From: Alloyangia mangrovi
GTDB lineage: Bacteria > Pseudomonadota > Alphaproteobacteria > Rhodobacterales > Rhodobacteraceae
DNA: 64,000 bases
Direction: 5' to 3'
Assembly: GCF_002300555.2 (NCBI RefSeq)
Contig: NZ_NTHN02000014.1
Span: 1-64,000 of the forward strand
The notes below the pieces were generated by a model that worked only from the letters and a program-made list of their open reading frames with translations, was not told the origin of the DNA and did no database searches. The position numbers and the translations under genes were made by a program. Every line of letters starts with the position of its first letter. The stretch's first letter is position 1. Shown in pieces: positions 32,278-41,925 of this stretch.

Positions 32278-34378
32278 TTATCGCGTGAAGGCTTCCTTGT
32301 TGCCCGCATCGACGTTGAGGATGTTGCCGGTCGACTTGGCAGAGAGGTCCGAGGCCAGGAAATAGGCCGCTTCGGCGATGTCCTCGGGCAGTACTGAGCG
32401 TTTGAGCATCGAGCGATTGCGGTACATCTCTTCGAGCCCTGCCTTGTCGGTGCCATAGGTCGATGCGCGCTGGTCGAGCCATTCACCCTCCCAGATGCGC
32501 GAGCCGCGCAGCACCGCGTCGGGATTCACCACGTTGACCCGGATGCCCAGCTCGGCGCCTTCCAGCGCGAGGCAGCGGGCAAGGTGCAGCTCGGAGGCTT
32601 TGGCAGTGCAATAGGCCGAGGCATTGGGCGAGGCGGCGAGGCCGTTTTTCGACCCTATGAAGACGATCGACCCACCCAGACCCTGCTTGCGCAGCAGCCC
32701 GAATGCCTCGCGCGAGACAAGGAAATAGCCGGTGGACAGGATGTCCATGTTGCGGCTCCAGAGCGCCAGCGAGGTCTCTTCAACCGGGGCCGAGGAGGCG
32801 ATCCCCGCGTTCGACACTAGAATGTCGACCCCGCCGAACTCGACGGCAGCCTCTGCATAGGCTCTTGCGACGGCCTCTTCGCGGGTCACATCCACGGCGA
32901 CGGTGCGCACGACATCGCCGGAATAGAGACTGGAAAGCTCGGTGCCGACTTTCTCGGCGGCGGCGAGATCGATGTCGGCCAGCACCACGCAGGCGCCCTC
33001 GCGCAGCAGCCGCTCGGCGGTCGCCGCGCCGATGCCGCCGCCGCCGCCGGTGACCAGCGCCACGCGGCCGGCCAGAGACTTCGGTTTCGGCATCCGCTGG
33101 AGCTTGGCTTCCTCGAGCAGCCAGTACTCGATATCGAAGGCTTCCTGCTCGGGCAGGCCCTGGTACTCGCTGATCGCCGAGGCACCGCGCATCACGTTGA
33201 TGGCGTTGACGTAGAACTCGCCCGAGATGCGCGCCGTGGCCTTGTCCTTGGCAAAGGTGATCATGCCGACGCCGGGAACGAGGTAAACCACCGCGTTAGG
33301 GTCGCGCAGGGCAGGGGAGTCGTCCCGCTTGCAGCGCGCGTAATAGGCGGCGTAGCTCTCGCGGTAGGCCTCGACCTGCGCGGGCAGGCTGGCCAGCACG
33401 GCGTCCAGATCCGGCTTGTTAGGGTCGAAATCCACCACCAGCGGCGCGATCTTGGTGCGCAGGAAGTGGTCCGGGCAGGAGGTGCCCATCGGGGCGAGGG
33501 TGTCCAGCGCGTGCGAGTTCACGAACTCCAGCACCGCTTCCTGATCGTCGAAATGGCCGACCATGTGCTGGTTGCCCGATACCATGCCACGGATCGCCGG
33601 CATCAGCGCCGCCGCCACCTCGCGCCGCGCCTCGGGGGCAAGGCTCTGCAGCTTGGCGCCGCCGAAGGCGGGAGTGCCCTCCGTCTTGGCCTCGAGCCAG
33701 CCGATGGCCTCGTTGATGATCTCGATGGTGGTGGCGTAGCAGTCCTCGGCGGTGTCGCCCCAGGTGAAGAGCCCATGGCTCTCCAGCACGACGCCGTCTG
33801 CCTCGGGGTTATCGAGGCAGAATTTCTCGAGCCACAGGCCCAGTTCGTAACCGGGGCGCTTCCAGGGCAGCCAGCCGATGCGCTCGCCGAAGATCTCGCG
33901 GGTCAGAGCCCTGGAGTCTTTCGAGGCGGCAATGGCGATGATCGCGTCGGCGTGCATGTGGTCGACATGGGCGCGCGGCACGTAGGCGTGCAGGGGGGGT
34001 GTCGATGGAGGCGGCGCGCGGGTTCAGATTGTAGGTGCAATGCGGCAGGTAGCCGACCATCTCGTCTTCGAACTCGACCCCGCGATAGACCCCCTTAAGC
34101 GCCCGCAGCTTGTCCATGTAGAGGGTCGAGAACCCGTCCAGCTTCATCGAGCCGACGTCGCCGCCCGAACCTTTCACCCAAAGCACCTCGACCTGATCGC
34201 CGGTAAGCGGGTCGCGCTCCAGAACCTTGGCCGAGGTGTTGCCGCCGCCGTAGTTGGTGATTCGCTTGTCCGACCCCAGAAGGTTGGACCGGTAGAGCAG
34301 CTTTTCCGGCTCGCTCATCCCCGCAGCCTTGCCGCTATCCCACAGATTTTGCAGGCGGTCCTTGGCCCGTGTCAGCAT
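32278..34378 (-). pseudogene. rhaD: Bifunctional rhamnulose-1-phosphate aldolase/lactaldehyde dehydrogenase, frameshifted at a C7 run
   Basis: The gene starts MLTRAKDRLQNLWDSGKAAG at 34378. The first half is a class II aldolase domain (ITNYGGGNTSAKV, WVKGSGGDVGSM, then HVDHMHADAIIAI with metal-binding His). The second half is a short-chain dehydrogenase (VALVTGGGGGIGAATAERLL, and SAYCTAKAS with the Tyr and Lys catalytic pair). The frame breaks after AASIDT at seven G on the plus strand (33992-33998); one base fewer restores TPLHAYVPRAHVDHMHADA and gives 699 residues, the normal length. The enzyme splits rhamnulose-1-phosphate to DHAP and lactaldehyde and oxidises the lactaldehyde. Intact rhaI, rhaK and transporter genes argue that the gene is functional and the run is miscalled. 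Confidence 0.88.
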
Positions 34379-34460
34379 GGTGATCCTCCATTGTCGCGGT
34401 CCGGAATGGCCGCCTCCTCGCCCTGAAAGCTGCGGCTCGCCCTGCGATCTGTCAACCAGA

Positions 34461-34520
34461 AACGATCAAAAACGATCATGCGGCAGCGCAGCATGATTGA
34501 AACTGAAAAAACATGATTGA
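34461..34520. promoter_or_regulatory. Repeated motifs between rhaD and rhaR (candidate RhaR operator)
   Basis: AACGATCA occurs twice (34461, 34471) and CATGATTGA twice (34492, 34512). ATCATG (34475) and CATGAT (34492) form an inverted pair. DeoR-type regulators bind such repeats; the position between the divergent rha units fits control of both. Confidence 0.5.
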
Positions 34521-34565
34521 CTTGAGGGGGGGATTCGTCCAATCTGAACCGAACGGGAGGACCAG

Positions 34566-35366
34566 ATGCACGAAACGGAACGCCACAGGATCATTCTTTC
34601 CGCCGTCCAGGAGCGGCCGATCGTGACCGTGTCCGAGCTCGTGGCGCTGACCGGCACCTCCGAGGCGACGATCCGGCGCGACATCGCCACGCTGCATGGC
34701 GCCAAGCGGCTGCGCCGGGTGCGCGGCGGCGCCGAGGCGCTGACCCCGCCGCCGCTGCCGGGGCTGGCCGGACGGCCCTTCGCGGTGAGCCAGTCGATCA
34801 ACATCGACCAGAAGCAGGCCATCGCCCGCGAGGCCGTGGCGCTTTGCGACGACGGCGAGGCGATCATCATCAACGGCGGGACGACGACCTTCCAGATGGT
34901 CCACCCGCTGGCCAACCGCCGGCTGCAGGTGCTGACCAACAGTTTCCCGATCGCCGAGCACCTGCTGAAGAACTCCAAGAACACGGTGATGCTGCCCGGC
35001 GGCGCGCTCTACCGCGAGCAGAACATCATCCTGTCGCCCTTCGCCAATGACATGACGCGGCACTATTACGCCAAGCGCATGTTCATGGGCGCCCATGCGC
35101 TTGGGCCGATCGGCCTGATGGAGGCCGACCCGCTGCTGATCCAGGCAGAGGAAAAGCTCATCGACCAGGCCGACGAGCTGGTCGTGCTGGTGGACAGCAC
35201 GAAGTTCGACAACCGCTCGAGCCTCGTGCTCTGCCCGCTCGAACGCATCGACATCGTCATCACCGATGACGGGATTTCCGACCGCACCGCCTCGATGCTG
35301 GAGGCAGCCGAGATCCGGCTGATCGTGGCGCAGACGGGACGGGCAAGAACCGCCGGGGCCGGGTGA
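34566..35366 (+). CDS. rhaR: DeoR-family regulator of rhamnose genes
   Basis: A 266-residue DeoR-family protein. The N-terminal helix-turn-helix is RHRIILSAVQERPIVTVSEL followed by TGTSEATIRRDIATLHGAKRLRRVRGG. The C-terminal sugar-phosphate sensor domain contains IIINGGTTTFQMV, VLTNSFPIAEHL and VVLVDSTKFDNRSS. GGGAGG stands upstream of the ATG. It heads the rhaRSTPQUK operon as in Rhizobium leguminosarum and probably represses the rha genes until a phosphorylated intermediate accumulates. Confidence 0.92.
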   Translation: MHETERHRIILSAVQERPIVTVSELVALTGTSEATIRRDIATLHGAKRLRRVRGGAEALTPPPLPGLAGRPFAVSQSINIDQKQAIAREAVALCDDGEAIIINGGTTTFQMVHPLANRRLQVLTNSFPIAEHLLKNSKNTVMLPGGALYREQNIILSPFANDMTRHYYAKRMFMGAHALGPIGLMEADPLLIQAEEKLIDQADELVVLVDSTKFDNRSSLVLCPLERIDIVITDDGISDRTASMLEAAEIRLIVAQTGRARTAGAG

Positions 35367-35412
35367 CCGCCCGGCACGATACGTGACCGCTCATAAATTC
35401 AGGGAGGATACC

Positions 35413-36411
35413 ATGGGCATTACGAGACGACTTTTCGGAGGATGCGCGCTGGCCGCGATGATGCTGGCCGGCGGCGCCGCGCAGGCGCAGGACAACGTGC
35501 GCATCGCGCTGGTGGTCAAGGCGCTCGGCATCGGCTTCTTCGAGGCCGCGGCCAAGGGCGCCGAGGAAGCCGCCAAGGAGCTGGGCAACGTCGAGGTGAT
35601 CTACACCGGCCCCACCGACACCACCGCCGAGGGCCAGATCGAGGTGATCAACTCGCTGATCGCGCAGAACGTCGATGCGATCGCCGTCTCGGCCAATGAT
35701 ACCGATGCGCTTGTGCCCGCCCTGAAGAAGGCGATGCAGCGCGGCATCACCGTGATCTCCTGGGACAGCGGCGTCGCGCCCGAGGGGCGGCAGCTCCACC
35801 TCAACCCCTCGTCGAACCCGCTGATCGGCAACATGATCATCAAGCTTGCCGCCGACAACCTGCCCGAGGGCGGCAAGGTTGCGGTGCTTTCGGCCACCAC
35901 CACCTCGACCAACCAGAACATCTGGATCGAGGAGATGAACAAGGTGATGGGCAACTACCCGGGCATCGAGGTGGTGGGCACGGTCTATGGCGACGATCTC
36001 GCCGATAAGTCGTACCGCGAGGCGCAGGGCCTGATGCAGACCTACCCGGATCTCGACGCGATCATCGCGCCGACCTCGGTCGGCATCGTCGCCGCCGCCC
36101 GCGCCGTCGAGGACGCCGGCAAGGTGGGGCAGGTGAACGTCACCGGCCTCGGCCTGCCGTCCGAGATGGCCGGCGCGATCGAGAGCGGCGCGTCGAAGAG
36201 CTTTGCCATCTGGAACCCGATTGATCTGGGTTACTCGGCGACCTACCTCGCCTACGAGCTGGCCACCGGCGATGCCGAGGCCGCCCCGGGCGCCGAGATC
36301 CCCATGGGCCGCATGGGCAAGCTGACCCTCGATGACAACAACGAGGGCGCGATGGCCGATCCCTTCGTCTACGACGAAAGCAATATCGACGAGTTCAAGA
36401 GCATCTTCTGA
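35413..36411 (+). CDS. rhaS: Rhamnose ABC transporter binding protein
   Basis: From the ATG at 35413 (MGITRRLFGGCALAAMMLAG, with AGGGAGG upstream) the product has 332 residues with a signal peptide cleaved near AQAQDN. The mature part, VRIALVVKALGIGFFEAAAK, IYTGPTDTTAEGQIEVINSL and ISWDSGVAPEGRQLHLNPSS, is characteristic of RhaS-type sugar-binding proteins. It is followed by an intercistronic hairpin and the ATPase gene. Confidence 0.93.
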   Translation: MGITRRLFGGCALAAMMLAGGAAQAQDNVRIALVVKALGIGFFEAAAKGAEEAAKELGNVEVIYTGPTDTTAEGQIEVINSLIAQNVDAIAVSANDTDALVPALKKAMQRGITVISWDSGVAPEGRQLHLNPSSNPLIGNMIIKLAADNLPEGGKVAVLSATTTSTNQNIWIEEMNKVMGNYPGIEVVGTVYGDDLADKSYREAQGLMQTYPDLDAIIAPTSVGIVAAARAVEDAGKVGQVNVTGLGLPSEMAGAIESGASKSFAIWNPIDLGYSATYLAYELATGDAEAAPGAEIPMGRMGKLTLDDNNEGAMADPFVYDESNIDEFKSIF

Positions 36412-36428
36412 TCCGCTCCTGACCTGAG

Positions 36429-36452
36429 CCCCGGCGCGCGCTTGCGCCGGGG
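36429..36452 (+). other. Intercistronic hairpin between rhaS and the ATPase gene
   Basis: A 9-bp GC stem (CCCCGGCGC/GCGCCGGGG) with a 6-nt loop lies 18 bases after the rhaS stop and has no U tract. It occupies the same position as the hairpins in the chvE, ytfQ and TAXI operons. Confidence 0.6.
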
Positions 36453-36483
36453 TCCCACCCAAACCCACCAATCGGGGGCCTCG

Positions 36484-38028
36484 ATGCAAGTCAGCCTCAC
36501 CACCCCGCCCGTCGCGCATGTGACGGCCGATGCCGCGCCTGTGCTGCGGCTCGAGGGGATCACCAAGACATTCCCGGGGGTCAAGGCCCTCGACGGCGTC
36601 ACGCTCGAGCTCTACCCGGGCCAGGTCACCGCGCTGGTGGGCGAGAACGGCGCGGGCAAGTCGACCATCGTCAAGACGCTGACCGGCATCTACCAGCCCG
36701 ACGGCGGCACGATTTCCCTTGGCGGGGCGCCGGTGCACTTCGCCACCGCGCAGGATGCCACCGCTGCGGGCATCACCGCGATCCACCAGGAGACGGTGCT
36801 CTTCGACGAACTCAGCGTCGCCGAAAACATCTTCATCGGCCACGCGCCGCGCACAAGGTTCGGCCTCATCGACTGGCCGAAGATGCGCCGTGATGCGCAG
36901 GAGATCCTGTCCCGCATCGACGCCGATCTCGATCCCGACATGCCGCTGCGTGAGCTTGGCATCGCCTCGAAGCACCTCGTGGCCATCGCCCGGGCGCTCT
37001 CGGTCGACGCCCGCGTCGTCATCATGGACGAGCCCACCGCCGCGCTGTCGCACAAGGAGATCGAGGAGCTTTACGAGCTGGTCGAGCGGATGCGCGCCGA
37101 GGGCCGCGCGATCCTCTTCATCTCCCACAAATTCGACGAGATCTTCCGCATCGCCGACCGCTACACCGTCTTCCGCGACGGCCAGCACGTCGGCTCGGGT
37201 CTGATCTCCGAGGTGGACGAGGCCGAGCTGGTGCGCCTCATGGTCGGCCGCTCGGTCGACCAGATCTTCCCGCAGCGCGCCCACAATATCGGCGACGAGG
37301 TGCTGAAGGTGGTGGGCTACGCCCATCCCACCGAGTTCGACGAGATCAATTTCACCCTGCGCCGCGGCGAGATCCTCGGCTTCTACGGGCTGGTCGGGGC
37401 AGGGCGCTCGGAACTCATGCAGGCGCTCTTCGGCGTGACGAAACCTTCCAAGGGCGCGGTGCGCATCGACGGGCAGGTGCGGGTGATCCGCTCGCCCGCC
37501 GAGGCGGTCGAGAACGGCATCGTCTACGTGCCCGAGGACCGCGGCCGGCAGGGGGCGGTGATCGGCCTGCCGATCTTCCAGAACGTCACGCTGCCCTCGC
37601 TGGCGCAGACCTCGCGCCACGGCTTCCTGCGCCTGTCCGAAGAGTTCGCCCTCGCGCGCGAGTATACGGAACGGCTTGACCTGCGCGCCGCCGCGCTCGA
37701 CCAGGACGTCGGGACCCTGTCGGGCGGCAACCAGCAGAAGGTGGTGATCGCCAAGTGGCTGGCGACGAAACCCAAGGTCATCATCCTCGACGAGCCCACC
37801 AAGGGTATCGACATCGGCTCCAAGGCCGCCGTTCACGGCTTCATGGCCGAGCTCGCGGCGCAGGGCCTGTCGGTGATCATGGTCAGCTCCGAGATCCCCG
37901 AGGTGCTGGGCATGTCCGATCGGGTCATCGTCATGCGCGAGGGGCTGATCGCCGCCGAGCTGGAGGGCGAGGCGCTTACCCCCGAGAACCTCGTGCGCCA
38001 CGCCGCCGGCATCGGGGCCCGGCCATGA
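36484..38028 (+). CDS. rhaT: Rhamnose ABC transporter ATPase
   Basis: A 514-residue double ABC ATPase starting MQVSLTTPPVAHVTADAAPV. First domain: [30 protein letters not shown]. Second: [50 protein letters not shown]. It powers rhamnose uptake with RhaP and RhaQ. The symbol follows rhizobial naming; E. coli RhaT is an unrelated symporter. The frame extends upstream to 36442, but the extension is not family-like. Confidence 0.92.
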   Translation: MQVSLTTPPVAHVTADAAPVLRLEGITKTFPGVKALDGVTLELYPGQVTALVGENGAGKSTIVKTLTGIYQPDGGTISLGGAPVHFATAQDATAAGITAIHQETVLFDELSVAENIFIGHAPRTRFGLIDWPKMRRDAQEILSRIDADLDPDMPLRELGIASKHLVAIARALSVDARVVIMDEPTAALSHKEIEELYELVERMRAEGRAILFISHKFDEIFRIADRYTVFRDGQHVGSGLISEVDEAELVRLMVGRSVDQIFPQRAHNIGDEVLKVVGYAHPTEFDEINFTLRRGEILGFYGLVGAGRSELMQALFGVTKPSKGAVRIDGQVRVIRSPAEAVENGIVYVPEDRGRQGAVIGLPIFQNVTLPSLAQTSRHGFLRLSEEFALAREYTERLDLRAAALDQDVGTLSGGNQQKVVIAKWLATKPKVIILDEPTKGIDIGSKAAVHGFMAELAAQGLSVIMVSSEIPEVLGMSDRVIVMREGLIAAELEGEALTPENLVRHAAGIGARP

Positions 38029-38050
38029 GCTCGGCACCGTTCGCTCTCCA

Positions 38051-38115
38051 TTCTTCTAGGTCCAAATATCCCGGGGGTGAATTGGCCGTCAGGCCAAGAG
38101 GGGGCAGCGCCCCCA
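38051..38115 (-). repeat. REP-like palindromic element, copy 2
   Basis: In the 115-base gap before rhaP, read on the minus strand, the blocks CTGGGGGCGCTGCCCCC, GGCCTGACGGCC (hairpin), CCCCCGGGATATTTGG and CCTAGAAGAA repeat the order seen at 26764-26829. It is presumably a dispersed repeat of this genome, inserted within an operon. Confidence 0.6.
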
Positions 38116-38143
38116 GTCGCCCTCCGTCACAGGGAGCCGCCAC

Positions 38144-39124
38144 ATGACATCCTTCCTGAGATCCCGCGAAGCCATCCTCGCTGCCGCGATCCTCGCGCTT
38201 CTCGTGCTGATCTCCAGCCGCTTCCCGGCCTTCGTCGAGCCCGGCAACCTCGCCCGCGTTTTCACCGACACCTCGCCGCTGATCCTGCTGGCGCTGGGGC
38301 AGACGGTGGTGATCCTCACCCGCTGCATCGACCTTTCGGTGGCGGCCAATCTCGCGCTCACCGGCATGGTCTGCGCCATGCTCAACGCCGCCTACCCGGG
38401 GGTGCCGGTGGCGGTGATCCTGATCCTCGCGCTCGGCATGGGCGCGGTGATGGGGATGATCAACGGGCTGATGGTCTGGAAGCTGAAGATCCCGCCCATC
38501 GTGGTGACGCTGGGCACGATGACCATTTACCGCGGCCTCATCTTCGTCCTCTCGGGGGGCGCCTGGGTCAACGCGCATGAAATGAGCGCCGCCTTCACCG
38601 GCTTCCCGCGCGTCGATATTCTCGGCCTGCCGGTGCTCGCCTGGATCGCCATCCTGGTCACCGGGCTATTCTTTCTCGGCATCGCCCGCACACCGCTCGG
38701 CCGCGCGTTCTACGCCGTGGGCGGCAACCCGCATGCGGCGGTCTATACCGGCATCGACGTCGGCAGGACGCAGTTCATGGCCTTCACCATCTCCGGCATG
38801 CTGGCGGGGCTGACGGGGTATCTCTGGGTCGCCCGCTACTCGGTGGCCTATGTCGACATCGCCGGCGGCTTCGAGCTCGAGGTGGTGGCGGCCTGCGTCA
38901 TCGGCGGCATCTCGATTGCCGGCGGGGCGGGGACCATCCTCGGCACGCTGCTCGGCGCGCTCTTCCTCGGCATAGTCAAGAACGCCCTGCCGGTGGTCGA
39001 CATCTCGCCGTTCTGGCAGCTCGCCATCTCGGGCACGGCGATCATCGTCGCGGTGGCCTTCAACAGCCGCTCCGGCCGCAGCAAGGGCCGCATCATCCTC
39101 AAGCGCGCGGAGGGCCACGCATGA
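38144..39124 (+). CDS. rhaP: Rhamnose ABC transporter permease
   Basis: A 326-residue permease of the RbsC family starting [20 protein letters not shown], with GGAGCC upstream. It has [43 protein letters not shown] and [20 protein letters not shown]. It pairs with the second permease, whose start overlaps its stop (ATGA). Confidence 0.92.
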   Translation: MTSFLRSREAILAAAILALLVLISSRFPAFVEPGNLARVFTDTSPLILLALGQTVVILTRCIDLSVAANLALTGMVCAMLNAAYPGVPVAVILILALGMGAVMGMINGLMVWKLKIPPIVVTLGTMTIYRGLIFVLSGGAWVNAHEMSAAFTGFPRVDILGLPVLAWIAILVTGLFFLGIARTPLGRAFYAVGGNPHAAVYTGIDVGRTQFMAFTISGMLAGLTGYLWVARYSVAYVDIAGGFELEVVAACVIGGISIAGGAGTILGTLLGALFLGIVKNALPVVDISPFWQLAISGTAIIVAVAFNSRSGRSKGRIILKRAEGHA

Positions 39125-40122
39125 CCGACATCGCCGACCATCAGCAGGCCCCCCGCCGCATCCCCGACCGGCTGCAGGGCCCCGGCGCGCGGCTGCTGAA
39201 AAGCTGGGAGCTGCTGCTCTTCCTCGTCGCCGTGGCGATCTTCACCGCCAACAGCTTCGCCTCGCCCTATTTCCTCAACGCCTGGAACCTCAGCGACGCG
39301 ACCTTCAACTTCACCGAAAAGGCGATGATCGCCTTTGCCATGGCGCTCTTGATCATCGCCGGCGAGATCGACCTCTCGGTCGCTTCGATCATCGCGCTCT
39401 GCTCCACTGCCATGGGGGCCGCCGTGCAATACGGTGCGGGCACGCCCGAGCTCGTGCTTATCGGTCTTGTCACGGGGCTCGCCTGCGGCGCCTTCAACGC
39501 CGTGCTGGTGACCAAGATGGGCCTGCCGTCCATCGTGGTCACCATCGGCACGATGAGCCTCTTCCGCGGCATTTCCTACATCGTGCTCGGCGACGGCGCC
39601 TACCGCGGCTACCCGGCGGAGTTCGCCTACTTCGGCCAGGGCTACGTCTTCTGGGTGATCTCCTTCGAGTTCGTGCTCTTCGCGCTCTTGGCGGTGCTCT
39701 ACTACGTCCTGCTGCACCGGACCAACTTTGGCCGCATGGTCTATGCCATCGGCAACAATGCCACCGCCGCCAGCTTCTCGGGGATCCGGGTGGCGCGGGT
39801 GAAGTTCATCCTCTTCCTGCTCACCGGGCTCATGTCGGGCATCGCGGCGATCTGCCTGACCTCGCGGCTCGGTTCGACGCGGCCCTCCATCGCCTTCGGC
39901 TGGGAGCTCGAGGTGGTGACCATGGTGGTGCTCGGCGGCGTGTCGATCCTCGGCGGCTCGGGCTCGATCCCCGGCGTGGTGATCGCCGCCTTCGTCATGG
40001 GGCTGGTGACCTTCGGGCTCGGGCTGCTGAACGTGCCGGGCATTGTCATGTCGATCTTCATCGGCCTGCTGCTCATCGGCGTGATCGCCCTGCCGCGGCT
40101 CTGGGCCATGTGGAGGCACTGA
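39121..40122 (+). CDS. rhaQ: Rhamnose ABC transporter permease, second subunit
   Basis: A 333-residue RbsC-family permease with a polar N-terminus ([20 protein letters not shown]) and then [38 protein letters not shown] and [18 protein letters not shown]. The gene is coupled to rhaP by ATGA and to the mutarotase gene by a TGATG overlap. Confidence 0.92.
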   Translation: MTDIADHQQAPRRIPDRLQGPGARLLKSWELLLFLVAVAIFTANSFASPYFLNAWNLSDATFNFTEKAMIAFAMALLIIAGEIDLSVASIIALCSTAMGAAVQYGAGTPELVLIGLVTGLACGAFNAVLVTKMGLPSIVVTIGTMSLFRGISYIVLGDGAYRGYPAEFAYFGQGYVFWVISFEFVLFALLAVLYYVLLHRTNFGRMVYAIGNNATAASFSGIRVARVKFILFLLTGLMSGIAAICLTSRLGSTRPSIAFGWELEVVTMVVLGGVSILGGSGSIPGVVIAAFVMGLVTFGLGLLNVPGIVMSIFIGLLLIGVIALPRLWAMWRH

Positions 40123-40436
40123 TGGAGAAATATGCCTTCCGCATGGAGCTGAACCCCGGCTGCGCCGAGGAATACAAGCGCCGACACGACGCGATCTGGC
40201 CCGAGCTTGTCACGCTGCTGAAAGAGGCGGGCGTCGAGGATTACTCGATCCACCTCGATCCCGAGACGGGCCATCTCTTCGGCGTGCTCTGGCGGCGCGA
40301 GGATCATGGCATGGATGCGCTGCCGCAGACCGAGGTCATGCAGCGCTGGTGGGCGCATATGGCCGACATCATGCGCACTCATGCGGACAACGCGCCGGTC
40401 GCCGTGCCGCTCGAGCCCATGTTTCACATGAAATGA
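40122..40436 (+). CDS. rhaU: L-rhamnose mutarotase
   Basis: A 104-residue protein of the RhaM/RhaU family, starting [20 protein letters not shown] at 40122 with GGAGG seven bases upstream. It has [20 protein letters not shown] (active-site His), [14 protein letters not shown] and [14 protein letters not shown]. It interconverts the alpha and beta anomers of L-rhamnose for the isomerase or kinase pathway. Its start overlaps the rhaQ stop by one base. Confidence 0.93.
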   Translation: MEKYAFRMELNPGCAEEYKRRHDAIWPELVTLLKEAGVEDYSIHLDPETGHLFGVLWRREDHGMDALPQTEVMQRWWAHMADIMRTHADNAPVAVPLEPMFHMK

Positions 40437-40443
40437 GGCCGCG

Positions 40444-41859
40444 ATGACCAAGCCGCCCCGCCCGAGCCCCCGTCACGTTGCCGTCTGGGACATCGGCAAG
40501 ACCAATGCCAAGCTCGCGGTCGTCGACATGGCCAGCATGTCCGAGATCGGCGTACGGACCCTGCCGAACAGGGTGCTCCGTGACGGCCCCTATCCGCATT
40601 ACGACATCGAGCGCCTCCGGGCCTTCCTGTTGAACGGCCTCGCCGAGCTTCAGGCCGAACACGGGATCGACGCGATCAGCGTCACCACCCATGGCGCCTC
40701 GCTGGTGCTGCTCGACGGGGCAGGGGCGCTGGCCTGCCCGGTGCTGGATTACGAGCATGACGGCCCGGACCGGCTGGCAGAGGCCTATGACGCGCTTCGC
40801 CCCGAGTTCGCCGTCACCGGCTCACCGCGCCTGCCGATGGGGCTCAACGCGGGCGCGCAGCTGCACTGGCTGCTGGAGACGCAGCCCGGGCTGCGCGACC
40901 GGCTCGCGCAGGTGGTGACCTATCCGCAGTATTGGTCGGGGCTGCTCACCGGGCGGTTCGGCTGCGAGTACACGTCGCTCGGCTGTCACACCGACCTGTG
41001 GCAACCGCGCGAGGGCAGCTTCTCGCCGCTCGTCGCGGCACTGGGGCTCGAGAGTAAGATGGCACCGCTCGCCCATGCGGGCGATGTGGCCGGGACTCCG
41101 CTGCCGGAGATCGCCGCCCGCACCGGCATCGCACCCCAGACGCCCGTGCTCTCGGGCATCCACGATTCCAACGCCTCGCTTCTGCCGCACCACAAGGCTT
41201 TGGCTCAGCCCTTTGCCGTGGTCTCGACCGGCACCTGGGTGATCTCCATGGCCGTTGGCGGCGCGCAGGTGCCGCTCGATCCGGCGCGCGACCTGCTGAT
41301 CAACGTGAACGCGCTCGGTGGCCCGACCCCCTCGGCGCGCTTCATGGGAGGGCGCGAGTACGAGATGCTGAAGCCCGAGACCGGGCCCCACTCCGATCGC
41401 GACGTGAGTGCGGTCCTGCAAAGGCGGGCAATGCTGCTGCCCTCGGTCGAGACCTCATCCGGCCCGTTCCCCGGACGGCACGGCGACTGGACCGAGGCGC
41501 TCTCGCCCGGCGAGAAATCCGTGGCGCTGGCCTTTTACCTTGGCTTGATGACCGCCGAATGCCTGTCGCTGATCGGCGCCGAGGGGTCGGTGGTGGTCGA
41601 GGGTCCCCTTGCCCGCAACACGCTGCTGCTCGACATGCTCGCTGCGGCGACGGGGCGCGAGGTGGCCTGTTCCGCCTCGGCCACCGGCACCAGCATCGGT
41701 GCGGCGCTGCTGGCGGCAGGCGGGGCCCCGGCCAGCGCGCTGCAGTCGCATGAGGTGACCTCGGGCCGGGAGGCGCTGGAAAATTACGCTGCGGCATGGC
41801 GTGCGGTGGTCCGGCAGGAACCGACCGGGGGGTCTTTCACCCGCCGCGCAAACGGCTAG
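40444..41859 (+). CDS. rhaK: Rhamnulokinase, FGGY family
   Basis: A 471-residue FGGY-family kinase. The N-terminal phosphate-binding segment is VAVWDIGKTNAKLAVVDMA; further features are DAISVTTHGASLVLLDGAGA, LDYEHDGPD and PVLSGIHDSNASLLPHH (catalytic Asp region), then AVVSTGTWVISMAVGG. In R. leguminosarum RhaK both phosphorylates the sugar and is needed for transport by the RhaSTPQ system. It ends the rha operon seven bases after rhaU. A G6 run near the C-terminus (EPTGGSF) is in frame, unlike the G7 runs elsewhere. Confidence 0.92.
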   Translation: MTKPPRPSPRHVAVWDIGKTNAKLAVVDMASMSEIGVRTLPNRVLRDGPYPHYDIERLRAFLLNGLAELQAEHGIDAISVTTHGASLVLLDGAGALACPVLDYEHDGPDRLAEAYDALRPEFAVTGSPRLPMGLNAGAQLHWLLETQPGLRDRLAQVVTYPQYWSGLLTGRFGCEYTSLGCHTDLWQPREGSFSPLVAALGLESKMAPLAHAGDVAGTPLPEIAARTGIAPQTPVLSGIHDSNASLLPHHKALAQPFAVVSTGTWVISMAVGGAQVPLDPARDLLINVNALGGPTPSARFMGGREYEMLKPETGPHSDRDVSAVLQRRAMLLPSVETSSGPFPGRHGDWTEALSPGEKSVALAFYLGLMTAECLSLIGAEGSVVVEGPLARNTLLLDMLAAATGREVACSASATGTSIGAALLAAGGAPASALQSHEVTSGREALENYAAAWRAVVRQEPTGGSFTRRANG

Positions 41860-41925
41860 GGTGCGCGCAAGCGAGGCGGTTTCCGCCCAGCCATGCGCGA
41901 TTTCCCGAATGCGAGAGGTTTTCCC

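Noticed and set aside
34522-34532. Seven-G run upstream of rhaR as another frameshift
   Set aside because: It lies in non-coding sequence, so no reading frame is affected.
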